Assembly: GCF_007833215.1 (NCBI RefSeq)
Contig: NZ_CP042239.1
Location: 2,418,001 to 2,482,000, forward strand
From: Sphingomonas suaedae
GTDB lineage: Bacteria > Pseudomonadota > Alphaproteobacteria > Sphingomonadales > Sphingomonadaceae
Length of the DNA stretch: 64,000 nt
Direction of reading: 5' to 3'
This document shows positions 1 through 7,993 of the stretch, piece after piece. Position 1 is the stretch's first letter; every line of letters begins with the position of its first letter. Under the pieces are notes generated by a model. That model was given only the letters and a program-made list of their open reading frames with translations, did no database searches and was not told where the DNA came from. The translations under genes and the position numbers were made by a program.

Positions 1-972
1 CCGCTCGAAGACCTGCTGAGCTATATCGAGGCGTGCCTGCGCGTGTACAATCGCTATGGCCGCCGCGACAATATGTACAAGGCGCGGATCAAGATCCTGG
101 TCCATGAGATCGGCGCCGACAGCTATCGCGCGCAGGTCGAGGACGAGTTCGTCGCGGTCAAGAAGCTGGGGATCGACCCGCCCAAGGCGGAGTTCGACCG
201 GATCGCGGCATATTTCGCCGATCCTGCATTCGAAACCGGCCTGAGCGACGATCTCGACCGCAGCGACCCCGATTTCGCGGTCTGGCTCGACCAGAATGTG
301 GCTGCGCACAAGGCGCCCGGCTATGCGATCGTCAATATCAGCCTGAAGCCGACCGGTGGCATTCCCGGCGACGCATCGTCGGCGCAGATCGACGTGATGG
401 CCGACCTGGCCGAGCGCTACAGTTTCGACGAACTGCGCGTGACCCATGCGCAGAACATCGTGCTGCCGCATGTCCGCAAGGCGGACCTCTATGCGGTGTG
501 GCAGGCGCTGGTCGAAGCGCAGCTGGCCGACGCCAATCTCGACCTGATCAGCGACATCATCGCCTGCCCCGGCCTGGATTATTGCAGCCTCGCCAATGCG
601 CGCTCGATCCCCGTCGCGCAGAAGATCGCGACGCGCTTTTCCGATCTGGGACGCCAGCGCGAACTGGGTGAATTGAAGCTCAAGATCAGCGGCTGCATCA
701 ACGCCTGCGGCCACCACCATGCCGGGCATATCGGGATCCTGGGCGTCGACCGTAAGGGCGTGGAGAATTACCAGCTGTCACTCGGCGGATCGGGCGCAGA
801 GGATGTCTCGCTCGGCCAGATCACCGGGCCGGGGTTCAGCGAGGACGGCATCGTCGACGCGGTCGAACGCGCCACCGACGTCTATCTGCGCGAACGCGCC
901 GAGGGCGAGCGCTTCCTCGACACCTATCGCCGCATCGGCATGGCGCCGTTCAAGGAGGCGATCTATGGTTGA
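1..972 (+). CDS. cysI: Sulfite/nitrite reductase hemoprotein, C-terminal part (5' end outside window)
   Basis: The reading frame is open from base 1, so the gene begins upstream of the window; 323 C-terminal residues are visible. It belongs to the siroheme- and [4Fe-4S]-containing sulfite/nitrite reductase family. The cluster ligands are visible as a CX5C motif (ACPGLDYC, about nt 562-588) followed by a CX3C motif (GCINACGHHH, about nt 691-720). In assimilation it reduces sulfite to sulfide in the cytoplasm. It overlaps the DUF934 gene by 8 bp, and cysH follows, so an assimilatory sulfate reduction operon is likely. That context favours sulfite over nitrite as substrate. Confidence 0.92.
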   Translation, partial: PLEDLLSYIEACLRVYNRYGRRDNMYKARIKILVHEIGADSYRAQVEDEFVAVKKLGIDPPKAEFDRIAAYFADPAFETGLSDDLDRSDPDFAVWLDQNVAAHKAPGYAIVNISLKPTGGIPGDASSAQIDVMADLAERYSFDELRVTHAQNIVLPHVRKADLYAVWQALVEAQLADANLDLISDIIACPGLDYCSLANARSIPVAQKIATRFSDLGRQRELGELKLKISGCINACGHHHAGHIGILGVDRKGVENYQLSLGGSGAEDVSLGQITGPGFSEDGIVDAVERATDVYLRERAEGERFLDTYRRIGMAPFKEAIYG

Positions 973-1387
973 GCTGCGCTATCGCGACGACGCGCCGCAT
1001 GACGAGCCGGCGGTGACGCTCGACGCGTTTCTCGATCAGTCGAACGCGACCGCCGTGCGGCTGGAATCGGGTGAGGATGCGCGCGCGCTCCTGCCCTATC
1101 TGGACCGGTTGTCGCTGGTCGAGGTGAGCTTTCCCAAATTCCGCGACGGGCGCGGCTATTCGTCGGCGCGCATCCTGCGCGAAGCCGGCTATACGGGCGA
1201 ACTGCGCGCACAGGGCGACGTGCTGGTCGACCAGATTCCGCTGATGCGCCGCTGCGGCTTCGACAGTTTCGCGCCCGAAGCGCCGGTGGACGAAGCGGTG
1301 CTGGCCGCGAGCCTCGCGCGCTACGACGCCGTCTATCAGATCGCGGCGGACGGGCAGGTGCCGGTCTGGAAACGGCGGCATGGCTGA
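965..1387 (+). CDS. DUF934 family protein, sulfite reductase-associated
   Basis: This 140-residue protein starts at an ATG inside the end of cysI (8 bp overlap) and ends 8 bp into cysH, so all three genes look translationally coupled. The sequence (for example SFPKFRDGRGYSSARILRE) fits the DUF934 family, which is commonly encoded between cysI and cysH in alphaproteobacteria. The family has no firmly established activity; an accessory role in sulfite reduction, such as electron delivery or assembly, is inferred from position only. No membrane segment or signal peptide is visible. Confidence 0.85.
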   Translation: MVELRYRDDAPHDEPAVTLDAFLDQSNATAVRLESGEDARALLPYLDRLSLVEVSFPKFRDGRGYSSARILREAGYTGELRAQGDVLVDQIPLMRRCGFDSFAPEAPVDEAVLAASLARYDAVYQIAADGQVPVWKRRHG

Positions 1388-2150
1388 AGCGAGCGCACGC
1401 CGGATCGATCGGATCGATGTCGCGCCACGCTTTGGCGAGCGCGACGCGATTCGGCTGAACAACCTGTTCCGCGGCGTGCCGACGGAGGAGATGCTGCGCA
1501 CGGTCCTAGCCGAGTCGATGGTCGGCGACGTCGCCCTGGTCTCGTCGTTCGGCGCGGAGAGCGCGGCATTGCTGCACCTCGTCGCGTCGATCGACCCCAC
1601 GGTGCCGGTCCTGTTCCTCGATACCGGCAAGCATTTTCCCGAGACGCTCGCCTATCGCGACACGGTGGCGGAGCGGCTGGGGCTGCGCGACCTGCGCATC
1701 CTGACGCCCGATGCCGACGTGCTGGCGAAGAAGGACGAGAGCGGCTTGCGTTGGTCCTATGACCCCGACGGCTGCTGCGAGATTCGCAAGGTGCTCCCGC
1801 TCGACGCCGCGATGGCCGGGTTCGACGCCAGCATCACCGGGCGCAAGGCGTTCCAGGCGAGCACGCGCAACGCGCTTCCCCGGTTCGAGGTGGATGCCGC
1901 CGGCAAGCTTAAGGTGAATCCGCTGGCCGACTGGACCAAGGACGATATCGAAGCCTGGTTCGTGCGCCACGACCTGCCCCGCCATCCACTGGTCGAGCAG
2001 GGCTATCTGTCGATCGGCTGCGCGCCGTGCACCAGCAAGGTAAAGCCGGGCGAGGACCCCCGCTCGGGCCGCTGGGCCGGGTGGGACAAGACCGAATGCG
2101 GCATCCATACGCCGGTGAATGACGGCGACCCGGACCTGCCGGTGTTCTGA
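1380..2150 (+). CDS. cysH: Adenylyl-sulfate (APS) / PAPS reductase
   Basis: A 256-residue thioredoxin-dependent reductase that reduces activated sulfate to sulfite. The nucleotide-binding start SSFGAESAALLHLV and FLDTGKHFPETL are visible. A CC pair (GCCEIRKV, about residues 131-132) and a CX2C pair (GCAPCTSK) together form the four-cysteine [4Fe-4S] pattern of assimilatory APS reductases, so APS is more likely than PAPS as substrate. The C-terminal ECGIH motif carries the catalytic cysteine. The ATG overlaps the DUF934 stop region by 8 bp. It is the last gene of the operon and is followed by a large inverted repeat. Confidence 0.93.
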   Translation: MAEASARRIDRIDVAPRFGERDAIRLNNLFRGVPTEEMLRTVLAESMVGDVALVSSFGAESAALLHLVASIDPTVPVLFLDTGKHFPETLAYRDTVAERLGLRDLRILTPDADVLAKKDESGLRWSYDPDGCCEIRKVLPLDAAMAGFDASITGRKAFQASTRNALPRFEVDAAGKLKVNPLADWTKDDIEAWFVRHDLPRHPLVEQGYLSIGCAPCTSKVKPGEDPRSGRWAGWDKTECGIHTPVNDGDPDLPVF

Positions 2151-2156
2151 GCTTCT

Positions 2157-2278
2157 CCAAGCCCCTCCCCTTCTGGGGAGGGGTTGGGGTGGGGCGTCTC
2201 AGTCTCACCGAGACCGTTCGCCCGGAGGATAGGCCCCACCCCCAACCCCTCCCCTGAAGGGGAGGGGCTTAGCTTGGC
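2157..2278. terminator. Large inverted repeat between convergent cysH and dnaB
   Basis: CCAAGCCCCTCCCC at 2157 is mirrored by GGGGAGGGGCTTAGCTTGG ending at 2278. Each arm also folds on itself (CCCCTCCCC-TTCT-GGGGAGGGG and CCCCTCCCC-TGAA-GGGGAGGGG). The element fills the gap between two convergent genes, as expected for a bidirectional transcription stop or a REP-like repeat. No long T-run follows. Confidence 0.6.
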
Positions 2279-3793
2279 TTACTCGTACGGCTCGACCACC
2301 ATGTCGCCGGCATAGTCGCTGAAGCGGGTATAACTCGGTTCGAACTTGAGCAGCGTCTTGCCGGTCGCGCCGTGGCGTTGCTTGGCGATGATCAGTTCGG
2401 CGAGGCCATAGACGCGCTCCATGTCGAGCGCCCATTTGGCGTGATCCTCGAACGTCTTGGGGTCGTCGCCCTCGCGCGGGCGCTTGGGCTCGCGCGCGGC
2501 GACGTAATAATCCTCGCGGAACACGAACCAGACCATGTCGGCGTCCTGCTCGATCGAGCCCGATTCGCGCAGGTCCGACAGCATCGGGCGCTTGTCCTCG
2601 CGGCTTTCGACGGCACGGCTGAGCTGCGAGAGCGCGATGACGGGAACGTTGATGTCTTTGGCCAGCGTCTTGAGACCGCGGCTGATCTCCGAGATTTCCT
2701 GCACGCGGTTGCCGTCGCGGTTGTTGCCGCTGCCCTGGAGCAGCTGGAGATAGTCGACGATGACGAGGCCGAGCTCGCCGTCATGCTTGGACTGGAGGCG
2801 GCGCACGCGGCTGTGCAGCGCGCTGATCGTCAGGCCGGCGGTATCGTCGATATAGAGCGGGAGCTGTTCGAGGTCGGCGGCGGCCTGCGCCAGCTGGGCG
2901 AACTCCGCCTTGCTGATATTGCCCATGCGCAGCGCTTCGGACGGGATCTTCGACGATTCGGACAGGATGCGCAGCGCCAGCTGGTCTGCCGACATTTCGA
3001 GGCTGAAGAACGCGACCTTGGCGCCGATCGATTCCTTGGGGCTGATCCCCAGGCGGACATCGTCCATCATGCGGCGCGCGGCGTTGTAGGCGATGTTGGT
3101 GGCGAGCGAGGTCTTGCCCATGCCGGGACGCCCGGCGAGGATGATGAGATCGCTGTGGTGCAGGCCGCCGATCCGGCTGTTGACCGAATCGAAGCCGGTG
3201 GTGACGCCCGCGACGCCGCCGCCCGCGCTCTGCGCACGCTTGGCGTTTTCGAGCGCGATCTTGGTCGCTTCGTTGAACGATTTGACGTTGTTGGCGGTGC
3301 CGCCATCCGCCGCGACCTTGAACAACGCCTCTTCGGCGCGGTCGATCTGTTCGCGCGGGTTGACGTCCTCGCTGGTGTCGAGCGCCTTTTCGACCATGTC
3401 GCGACCGACCACGACCAGTTCGCGGAGCAGCGCGAGATCGTAGATCTGCCGGGCGAACTGCCGCGCGCCGATCAGGCCCGCACCCGATCCGGTGAGCTGC
3501 GCGAGATAGGCGGGCCCGCCGAGCTGGGCCATCCCCTCATCCTTTTCGAACAGCGGCTTCAGCGTCACCGGGGTCGCCAGCATGTCCTGCTTGCGCAGTG
3601 TCTTAATCGCGCGGAAGATTCGGCCGTGCACCGGCTCGAAGAAATGCTGGTCCTGGATCACCTCGACAATGTCGTCCGCCAGGCGGTTGTCGATCATCAT
3701 CGCGCCGAGCAGCGCGGCCTCCGCCTCCACATTCTGGGGCAGGCGCGGGGCGGCATCCGCCGATGCGGCGGGCAGGGTTGCGATCGTGGCCAT
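2279..3793 (-). CDS. dnaB: Replicative DNA helicase DnaB
   Basis: A 504-residue hexameric 5'-3' helicase of the replisome. The N-terminal domain (LPQNVEAEAALLGAMMIDN, residues about 16-34) is followed by the RecA-type motor with Walker A GRPGMGKTS and Walker B VIVDYLQLL. The ATG at 3793 is chosen because GGGAAAGGGG lies just upstream; a GTG at 3808 would add five residues. Length and domain order are normal and no intein is present. It is convergent with cysH and divergent from the UPF0262 gene. Confidence 0.96.
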   Translation of the reverse strand: MATIATLPAASADAAPRLPQNVEAEAALLGAMMIDNRLADDIVEVIQDQHFFEPVHGRIFRAIKTLRKQDMLATPVTLKPLFEKDEGMAQLGGPAYLAQLTGSGAGLIGARQFARQIYDLALLRELVVVGRDMVEKALDTSEDVNPREQIDRAEEALFKVAADGGTANNVKSFNEATKIALENAKRAQSAGGGVAGVTTGFDSVNSRIGGLHHSDLIILAGRPGMGKTSLATNIAYNAARRMMDDVRLGISPKESIGAKVAFFSLEMSADQLALRILSESSKIPSEALRMGNISKAEFAQLAQAAADLEQLPLYIDDTAGLTISALHSRVRRLQSKHDGELGLVIVDYLQLLQGSGNNRDGNRVQEISEISRGLKTLAKDINVPVIALSQLSRAVESREDKRPMLSDLRESGSIEQDADMVWFVFREDYYVAAREPKRPREGDDPKTFEDHAKWALDMERVYGLAELIIAKQRHGATGKTLLKFEPSYTRFSDYAGDMVVEPYE

Positions 3794-3885
3794 GCCCCCC
3801 TTTCCCACCCCGCGCGGCGCATCTCAACTGTGGATTACCTTCAATTCTGTGGACGAGGGGGCGACCTGCCCACTAGATGCGGCGC

Positions 3886-4368
3886 ATGGCCGATCCCCGG
3901 ATCATCGACGTCACGCTGGACGAGCGCACCATCTTGTGGCGTTCGGCGGATATCGAGCAGGAGCGGCGAATCGCGATCTTCGACCTGATCGAGGAGAACA
4001 GCTTCGCGCCGCAGCGCGCCTATCCCGACGGCTATGCCGGGCCGTATCGCGTGCACCTGACGGTGCAGGAAGGGCGGCTGGGGATCGAGATCAAGCGCGA
4101 GGATGATAGCGCGCTCGAAACGCTGATCCTTGGCCTCGCCGCATTCCGGCGGCCGATCCGCGACTATTTCGCGATCTGCGACAGCTATTTCCAGGCGATC
4201 CGCAGCGCGACCCCGGCGCAGATCGAGACGATCGACATGGCGCGGCGCGGCATCCATGACGATGCGGCGCGCGTGCTGATGGAGCGGCTGGAGGGGAAGA
4301 TCGCGATCGATCACCCCACCGCGCGACGGCTGTTCACGCTAATCTGCGTGCTGCACATAAAGGCATGA
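3886..4368 (+). CDS. UPF0262 family protein
   Basis: A 160-residue soluble protein matching the UPF0262 family, which is largely restricted to alphaproteobacteria. The segment starting MADPRIIDVTLDE and the middle ALETLILGLAAFRRPIRDYF are characteristic. Function is unknown. A second in-frame ATG at 3877 would add three residues. Its stop overlaps the start of the next gene (ATGA), so the two are probably co-expressed. Confidence 0.8.
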   Translation: MADPRIIDVTLDERTILWRSADIEQERRIAIFDLIEENSFAPQRAYPDGYAGPYRVHLTVQEGRLGIEIKREDDSALETLILGLAAFRRPIRDYFAICDSYFQAIRSATPAQIETIDMARRGIHDDAARVLMERLEGKIAIDHPTARRLFTLICVLHIKA

Positions 4369-5039
4369 AATGGGTGCGGATCTGGGCGGGGATCCTCCTT
4401 GCGCTGGCGCTGGTCGGCGTGTGCGGGTGGATGTTCGCCATCGCCTGGGCCCCGCCGCGCGCCGACTATGCCATCCAGGGCATCGACGTATCGGACGAGG
4501 ACGGCGCGGTCGACTGGTTCACGGTCAAGGCGGGCGATGTCGGCTTTGCCTATGCGCGCGCGACGATCGGCGCCGATGTGCGCGATGCGCTGTTCGCGGA
4601 CAATTGGGCCGGGATTTACGAGGCCGGGCTGCGGCGCGGGGCGATCCATGGTTTCTCGCTGTGCCAACTGGCGCGGGATCAGGCGGGCGCGTTCGTCGCG
4701 ACAGTACCGCGCGATCCCGACGCATTGCCCGCCGCGATCGACCTGTCGTTTCGCGACGACTGCCCCGCACGCCCCGAGCGCGACGTGGTGCTGGGCGAAA
4801 TCCGGACGCTCGCCGCGATCCTGGAAACGCACAGCGGCAAGCCGGTGGTGCTACGAATCGACCCCGAGTTCGAGGCGCAGTATCGGATCAGCGGCGCGAT
4901 CCCGCGCCCGCTGTGGAGCACGGGCCTGTTCTTTCCGCCGACCTATCTCGCCCGGCCCTGGCGGATGTGGCAGGCCAGTACGATCCGCCGAATCGAAGGG
5001 GTGGATCGCCCCGTCAACTGGAATGTCGTCGCACCATGA
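4365..5039 (+). CDS. GH25-like lysozyme-fold protein, probable active-site variant
   Basis: A 224-residue protein with an N-terminal membrane anchor or signal (residues 5-29) and a GH25-type domain: GIDVSDEDGAVDW at 39-51 and FAYARATIGAD at 61-71. GH25 enzymes cleave peptidoglycan glycan strands outside the cytoplasm. The family's active-site DxE (here expected near 126-128) reads IDLSF, so the general-acid Glu position is Ser128. Activity is therefore doubtful. It is coupled by ATGA overlaps to UPF0262 upstream and cytidine deaminase downstream. Confidence 0.72.
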   Translation: MKWVRIWAGILLALALVGVCGWMFAIAWAPPRADYAIQGIDVSDEDGAVDWFTVKAGDVGFAYARATIGADVRDALFADNWAGIYEAGLRRGAIHGFSLCQLARDQAGAFVATVPRDPDALPAAIDLSFRDDCPARPERDVVLGEIRTLAAILETHSGKPVVLRIDPEFEAQYRISGAIPRPLWSTGLFFPPTYLARPWRMWQASTIRRIEGVDRPVNWNVVAP

Positions 5040-5485
5040 GTGAAGCCGAAGCCCTCCGCCTGATCGCCGCCGCGCGGGAGGCTGCGCGCCATGCCCATGC
5101 GCCCTATTCCAACTTCGCCGTAGGCGCGGCGCTGCTGATGACCGACGGGAGCATCGTCACCGGCTGCAATTTCGAGAATGCGAGCTATGGCCTGTCGCTA
5201 TGCGCCGAGACGGTGGCGACGGCAAAGGCAAGTTCGGAAGGCCGGCTGCGCGAGGTGGTCGCCGTCGGGATTATCGGCGGGATGATGCAGGACGGCGTGG
5301 CGCACGGCGGCGACCCGATCCGGCCGTGCGGGCGATGCCGCCAGGTGCTCAACGAAGCGGCGCAGATGGGTGGGCGCGACCTGGCGGTGTACTGCGCCGG
5401 GGCGGAGGGCGATGCGTATGAGACGCATCGGCTGAGCGAGCTGTTGCCGCACGCCTTCGGGCCGGGGGATCTGGGGATCGAGTAG
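5036..5485 (+). CDS. cdd: Cytidine deaminase
   Basis: A 149-residue homotetrameric-type cytidine deaminase for pyrimidine salvage (cytidine/deoxycytidine to uridine/deoxyuridine). The zinc motifs are complete: CAETVA, where Cys and Glu replace the HxE arrangement, and PCGRCRQ with the two further zinc cysteines. NFAVGAALL near residue 25 is the substrate-binding segment. The ATG overlaps the preceding TGA. Confidence 0.93.
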   Translation: MSEAEALRLIAAAREAARHAHAPYSNFAVGAALLMTDGSIVTGCNFENASYGLSLCAETVATAKASSEGRLREVVAVGIIGGMMQDGVAHGGDPIRPCGRCRQVLNEAAQMGGRDLAVYCAGAEGDAYETHRLSELLPHAFGPGDLGIE

Positions 5486-5497
5486 ACCCCGCCGCCC

Positions 5498-5578
5498 GTT
5501 TGTGCTGAGCCTGTCGAAGCACCTTCACGCGCGCCTCGAACGACAGCCTTCCGCCCTTCGACAGGCTCAGGGCAAATG
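5498..5578. repeat. REP-like inverted repeat (GTGCTGAGCCTGTCGAAGCAC family)
   Basis: GTTTGTGCTGAGCCTGTCGAAG at 5498 is mirrored by CTTCGACAGGCTCAGGGCAAA at about 5556-5576. A second copy of the same family lies at 10630-10711. The spread of near-identical hairpins between unrelated genes fits a dispersed intergenic palindromic repeat rather than a gene-specific regulator. Confidence 0.65.
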
Positions 5579-5675
5579 GATGTGATGTGCGGCTCGATCC
5601 GTAATCTTCATCGCTTCGCGTATTCGTGCGACTCAATCGTTCCGTCGGCCGGAAATCCGCATTAGAGGCTGAGCT

Positions 5676-6230
5676 ATGAGCATTCTTTCCGACATCTGGA
5701 TTCGCGATCAGGCCCTCAACCACGGCATGATCGAGCCGTTTGTCGAGGCGCAGCGGCGGGAGGGGTGTATCTCGTACGGCCTGTCGTCGTACGGCTATGA
5801 CGCGCGGGTGGCGGACGAGTTCAAGATCTTCACCAATATCGACAGCGCAGTGGTGGACCCGAAGGACTTCTCGTCCACGAGTTTTGTCGATCGCCAGACC
5901 GATTGCTGCATCATCCCGCCGAACAGCTTCGCGCTGGCGCGCACGGTGGAGTATTTTCGTGTGCCGCGTGATGTGCTGGTCATCTGCCTTGGCAAGTCGA
6001 CCTATGCGCGGTGCGGAATCATCGTCAACGTGACGCCGCTCGAGCCCGAATGGGAGGGGCATGTCACGCTGGAGTTTTCGAACACCACCCCCCTGCCCGC
6101 GAAAATCTATGCGAATGAAGGCGCGTGCCAGTTCCTGTTCTTGCACGGCAACGAGCCGTGCGAGACGAGCTACGCCGATCGCGCGGGCAAATATATGGGG
6201 CAGCGCGGGGTCACGCTGCCGCGGTTATAA
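5676..6230 (+). CDS. dcd: dCTP deaminase
   Basis: A 184-residue trimeric enzyme converting dCTP to dUTP, the feed for dTMP synthesis. Signature segments are [15 protein letters not shown] near residues 33-47, [12 protein letters not shown] and [14 protein letters not shown], the last carrying the catalytic Glu. Length is normal for monofunctional bacterial Dcd. It is separated from cdd by the REP-like repeat and probably has its own promoter. Confidence 0.95.
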   Translation: MSILSDIWIRDQALNHGMIEPFVEAQRREGCISYGLSSYGYDARVADEFKIFTNIDSAVVDPKDFSSTSFVDRQTDCCIIPPNSFALARTVEYFRVPRDVLVICLGKSTYARCGIIVNVTPLEPEWEGHVTLEFSNTTPLPAKIYANEGACQFLFLHGNEPCETSYADRAGKYMGQRGVTLPRL

Positions 6231-6315
6231 GGTCCGATCTGCCCTCCGCCGCGAATGGGGGTTGAGGGGGAGGGGCCCCATATTCTGGAGCGTGAGCGGG
6301 CCCAACTGAACGCCT

Positions 6316-6407
6316 CCCCGGCGTAGGCCGGGCTCCAGTTCCGAGCGGTTGCGGGAGCGGGATGCCGCCTCATAATCGTCGATACTGGACCCCGGCCTGC
6401 GCCGGGG
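6316..6407. repeat. REP-like inverted repeat
   Basis: CCCCGGCGTAGGCCGGGCTCCAGT at 6316 pairs with ACTGGACCCCGGCCTGCGCCGGGG at 6384. The 210-bp gap between dcd and the convergent TPR gene contains this element and no visible gene. It is a second repeat type, different in sequence from those at 5498 and 10630. Confidence 0.6.
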
Positions 6408-6440
6408 AACAGGGCGATGAAAATTCAGCCGCAAAGCGGT

Positions 6441-6803
6441 TTAGCGGACCGCCATCCGCGCCGCGTCGAGCTGGCGCAGGCCGCGCTTCGCGACCAGGTG
6501 CGATCCGGCGACGGCGCCGTCGCTGACGTCCATCGCAACCGATTTCTGATTCAGAACCTGCTGATACAGCGCCCGCGCCTCGGTCGCGCGGCCGGTGCGT
6601 GCATAGACGGCGGCGAGGTTGAGCAGCAGCTCTGGCCGGTCGCGATAGATTTTGCGCTCGGCGAGCAGCGCGCGTTCGGCGCTGTCATAATCGCCTGCCG
6701 CGATCGCCAAATGCGCTGCCGGCTGTTCGACGGTTTCGGCCTGCACCGCGGGCACCAGCGCCAGCGGCACAGCGAGGACAATTGAAGCGAGAATCTTACG
6801 CAT
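6441..6803 (-). CDS. Small secreted TPR-like protein
   Basis: A 120-residue protein with a Sec signal peptide (MRKILASIVLAVPLALVPAVQA, cleavage about residue 22) and two helical repeats resembling TPRs (AAGDYDSAERALLAE and LLLNLAAVYARTGRATEARAL). It is probably periplasmic. The start at 6803 has GGAGATGG upstream; earlier in-frame ATGs at 6812 and 6818 lie within or before that site. It follows exbD on the same strand but a strong terminator separates them. Function is unknown. Confidence 0.7.
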   Translation of the reverse strand: MRKILASIVLAVPLALVPAVQAETVEQPAAHLAIAAGDYDSAERALLAERKIYRDRPELLLNLAAVYARTGRATEARALYQQVLNQKSVAMDVSDGAVAGSHLVAKRGLRQLDAARMAVR

Positions 6804-6830
6804 TGCATCCATCTCCATTTATTACAGTTC

Positions 6831-6850
6831 AGTGACATATACGTGTCACT
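6831..6850. promoter_or_regulatory. Palindrome upstream of the TPR-like gene
   Basis: AGTGACATATACGTGTCACT has perfect 7-bp arms (AGTGACA/TGTCACT) and is followed 7 bp later by a partial third element, TGTCATAT. It lies 28 bp before the start codon of the minus-strand gene at 6803, a typical operator or upstream promoter position. The binding protein is not identifiable. Confidence 0.5.
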
Positions 6851-6912
6851 AATATGTCATATGGACAAGTGCGAATGCTGCAATCCGCTGCGCAATCGTC
6901 TGCGCCAGGCAC

Positions 6913-6941
6913 AAAAAAGGGGCGGCCCGAAAGCCGCCCCC
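6913..6941 (-). terminator. Rho-independent terminator of the tonB-exbB-exbD-exbD unit
   Basis: Read on the minus strand, GGGGCGGC-TTTCGG-GCCGCCCC is followed by six T residues. It sits 26 bp after the stop of the last exbD gene, ending the unit before the TPR-like gene. Confidence 0.9.
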
Positions 6942-6966
6942 ATTCGATCCGGGTCCCAAGACCCGA

Positions 6967-7395
6967 TCAGAAGTCGTTGCGATACTGCTCGTTGCCGACG
7001 AAGCCGAGCTTCGTGACCGAGGACCGCTTGATGACCGCCAGCACCTCGTCCACACGCTCGTAGCGGGCGTCCGGATTGGGCTGGAAGTGCAGTTCCGGCT
7101 CGGGCGAGATCTGGACGCTCTGGTCCAGATACTGACGCAGCGTCACAAGGTCGATCTCGCTGCCGTTCCAATAGACGCGGCCATCGGGCTCGATCGTGAT
7201 CTTGTTCTTCTGCGGCTCGATCGGAGGCGGATTCGGTTGGCCGATGTTCTGCGGCAGATCCACCTTCACCGCGTGGGTCTGGGCAGGAATGGTCACGATC
7301 AGCATGATGAGGAGAACGAGCATGACGTCGATCAGCGGCGTCGTGTTCATCTCCATCATCGGCTGGCCGTCTTCTTGGCCGGCGCTCATTGCCAT
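6967..7395 (-). CDS. exbD: ExbD/TolR biopolymer transport protein (second copy)
   Basis: A 142-residue inner-membrane protein with one N-terminal transmembrane helix containing the essential Asp (NTTPLIDVMLVLLI, residues 17-30) and a periplasmic domain. With ExbB it uses the proton gradient to energise TonB. It lies 25 bp after another exbD, so the operon encodes two ExbD-type subunits that differ clearly in the periplasmic part. This copy carries a Pro-rich linker (NPPPIEPQKN). Confidence 0.92.
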   Translation of the reverse strand: MAMSAGQEDGQPMMEMNTTPLIDVMLVLLIMLIVTIPAQTHAVKVDLPQNIGQPNPPPIEPQKNKITIEPDGRVYWNGSEIDLVTLRQYLDQSVQISPEPELHFQPNPDARYERVDEVLAVIKRSSVTKLGFVGNEQYRNDF

Positions 7396-7420
7396 GGCGT
7401 CTTACTCCTGAACTTCTGAC

Positions 7421-7891
7421 TTATTGCGGGGCGACCGACGGCTGCGAAATGAAGCCGACCTTCACGAAGCCTGCATTCTGCATCGTGTAGATCACGCCGC
7501 CGATGCACTTGTACGGCGTGTTGATGTCGCCGCGGATATGCACTTCGGGAATGTCGTCGGGCTTGATGTTGTCGCCCAGCCGATCGACCACCGCCTTCAG
7601 CGTATCGCTCGCGCGATCCAGCAGTTCGGTGCTGGTGATCGGGCTCATCTGCCAGAATACCTGACACGTCCCGTTCTCATCGGCGCGAACCGCGAGCAGC
7701 ACATTCTCCGGCTTGGTAACGGTCGGTTCGAACTGCACCTTGGGCAGTTCCAGCTCGACCGACTGAATCGCCACCGGAATCGCGATCAGAAAGATGATGA
7801 GGAGAACCAACATGACGTCCACCAGGGGCGTCGTGTTGATGTCCGACATCGGTTTTTCTTCGGCGCCACCGCCGCCTACACTCATCGCCAT
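7421..7891 (-). CDS. exbD: ExbD/TolR biopolymer transport protein (first copy)
   Basis: A 156-residue paralog of the adjacent ExbD. The transmembrane Asp is present (NTTPLVDVMLVLLI, residues 19-32). It has a longer periplasmic domain with two cysteines (NGTCQVFW and PYKCIGG) that could form a disulfide. It is encoded between exbB and the second exbD on the minus strand. Confidence 0.92.
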   Translation of the reverse strand: MAMSVGGGGAEEKPMSDINTTPLVDVMLVLLIIFLIAIPVAIQSVELELPKVQFEPTVTKPENVLLAVRADENGTCQVFWQMSPITSTELLDRASDTLKAVVDRLGDNIKPDDIPEVHIRGDINTPYKCIGGVIYTMQNAGFVKVGFISQPSVAPQ

Positions 7892-7993
7892 TGGCGCAAT
7901 CCTATCTTTCGCATCCTGTCCCCGGACCCATCCGGTCCGGCGGGTGACCGTGCGGCGCGACGCGCCGCCACCGCACGGCCCTCAGTCGAACCT

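Noticed and set aside
2157..2278. Possible CRISPR-like repeat unit
   Set aside because: It is a single inverted repeat with no direct-repeat spacing and no cas genes nearby.
2372..3988. Long plus-strand open frame opposite dnaB
   Set aside because: It is antisense to a full-length dnaB with all motifs; GC-rich third positions produce long shadow frames. Similar antisense frames opposite xylA, GH3 and the receptor were rejected for the same reason.
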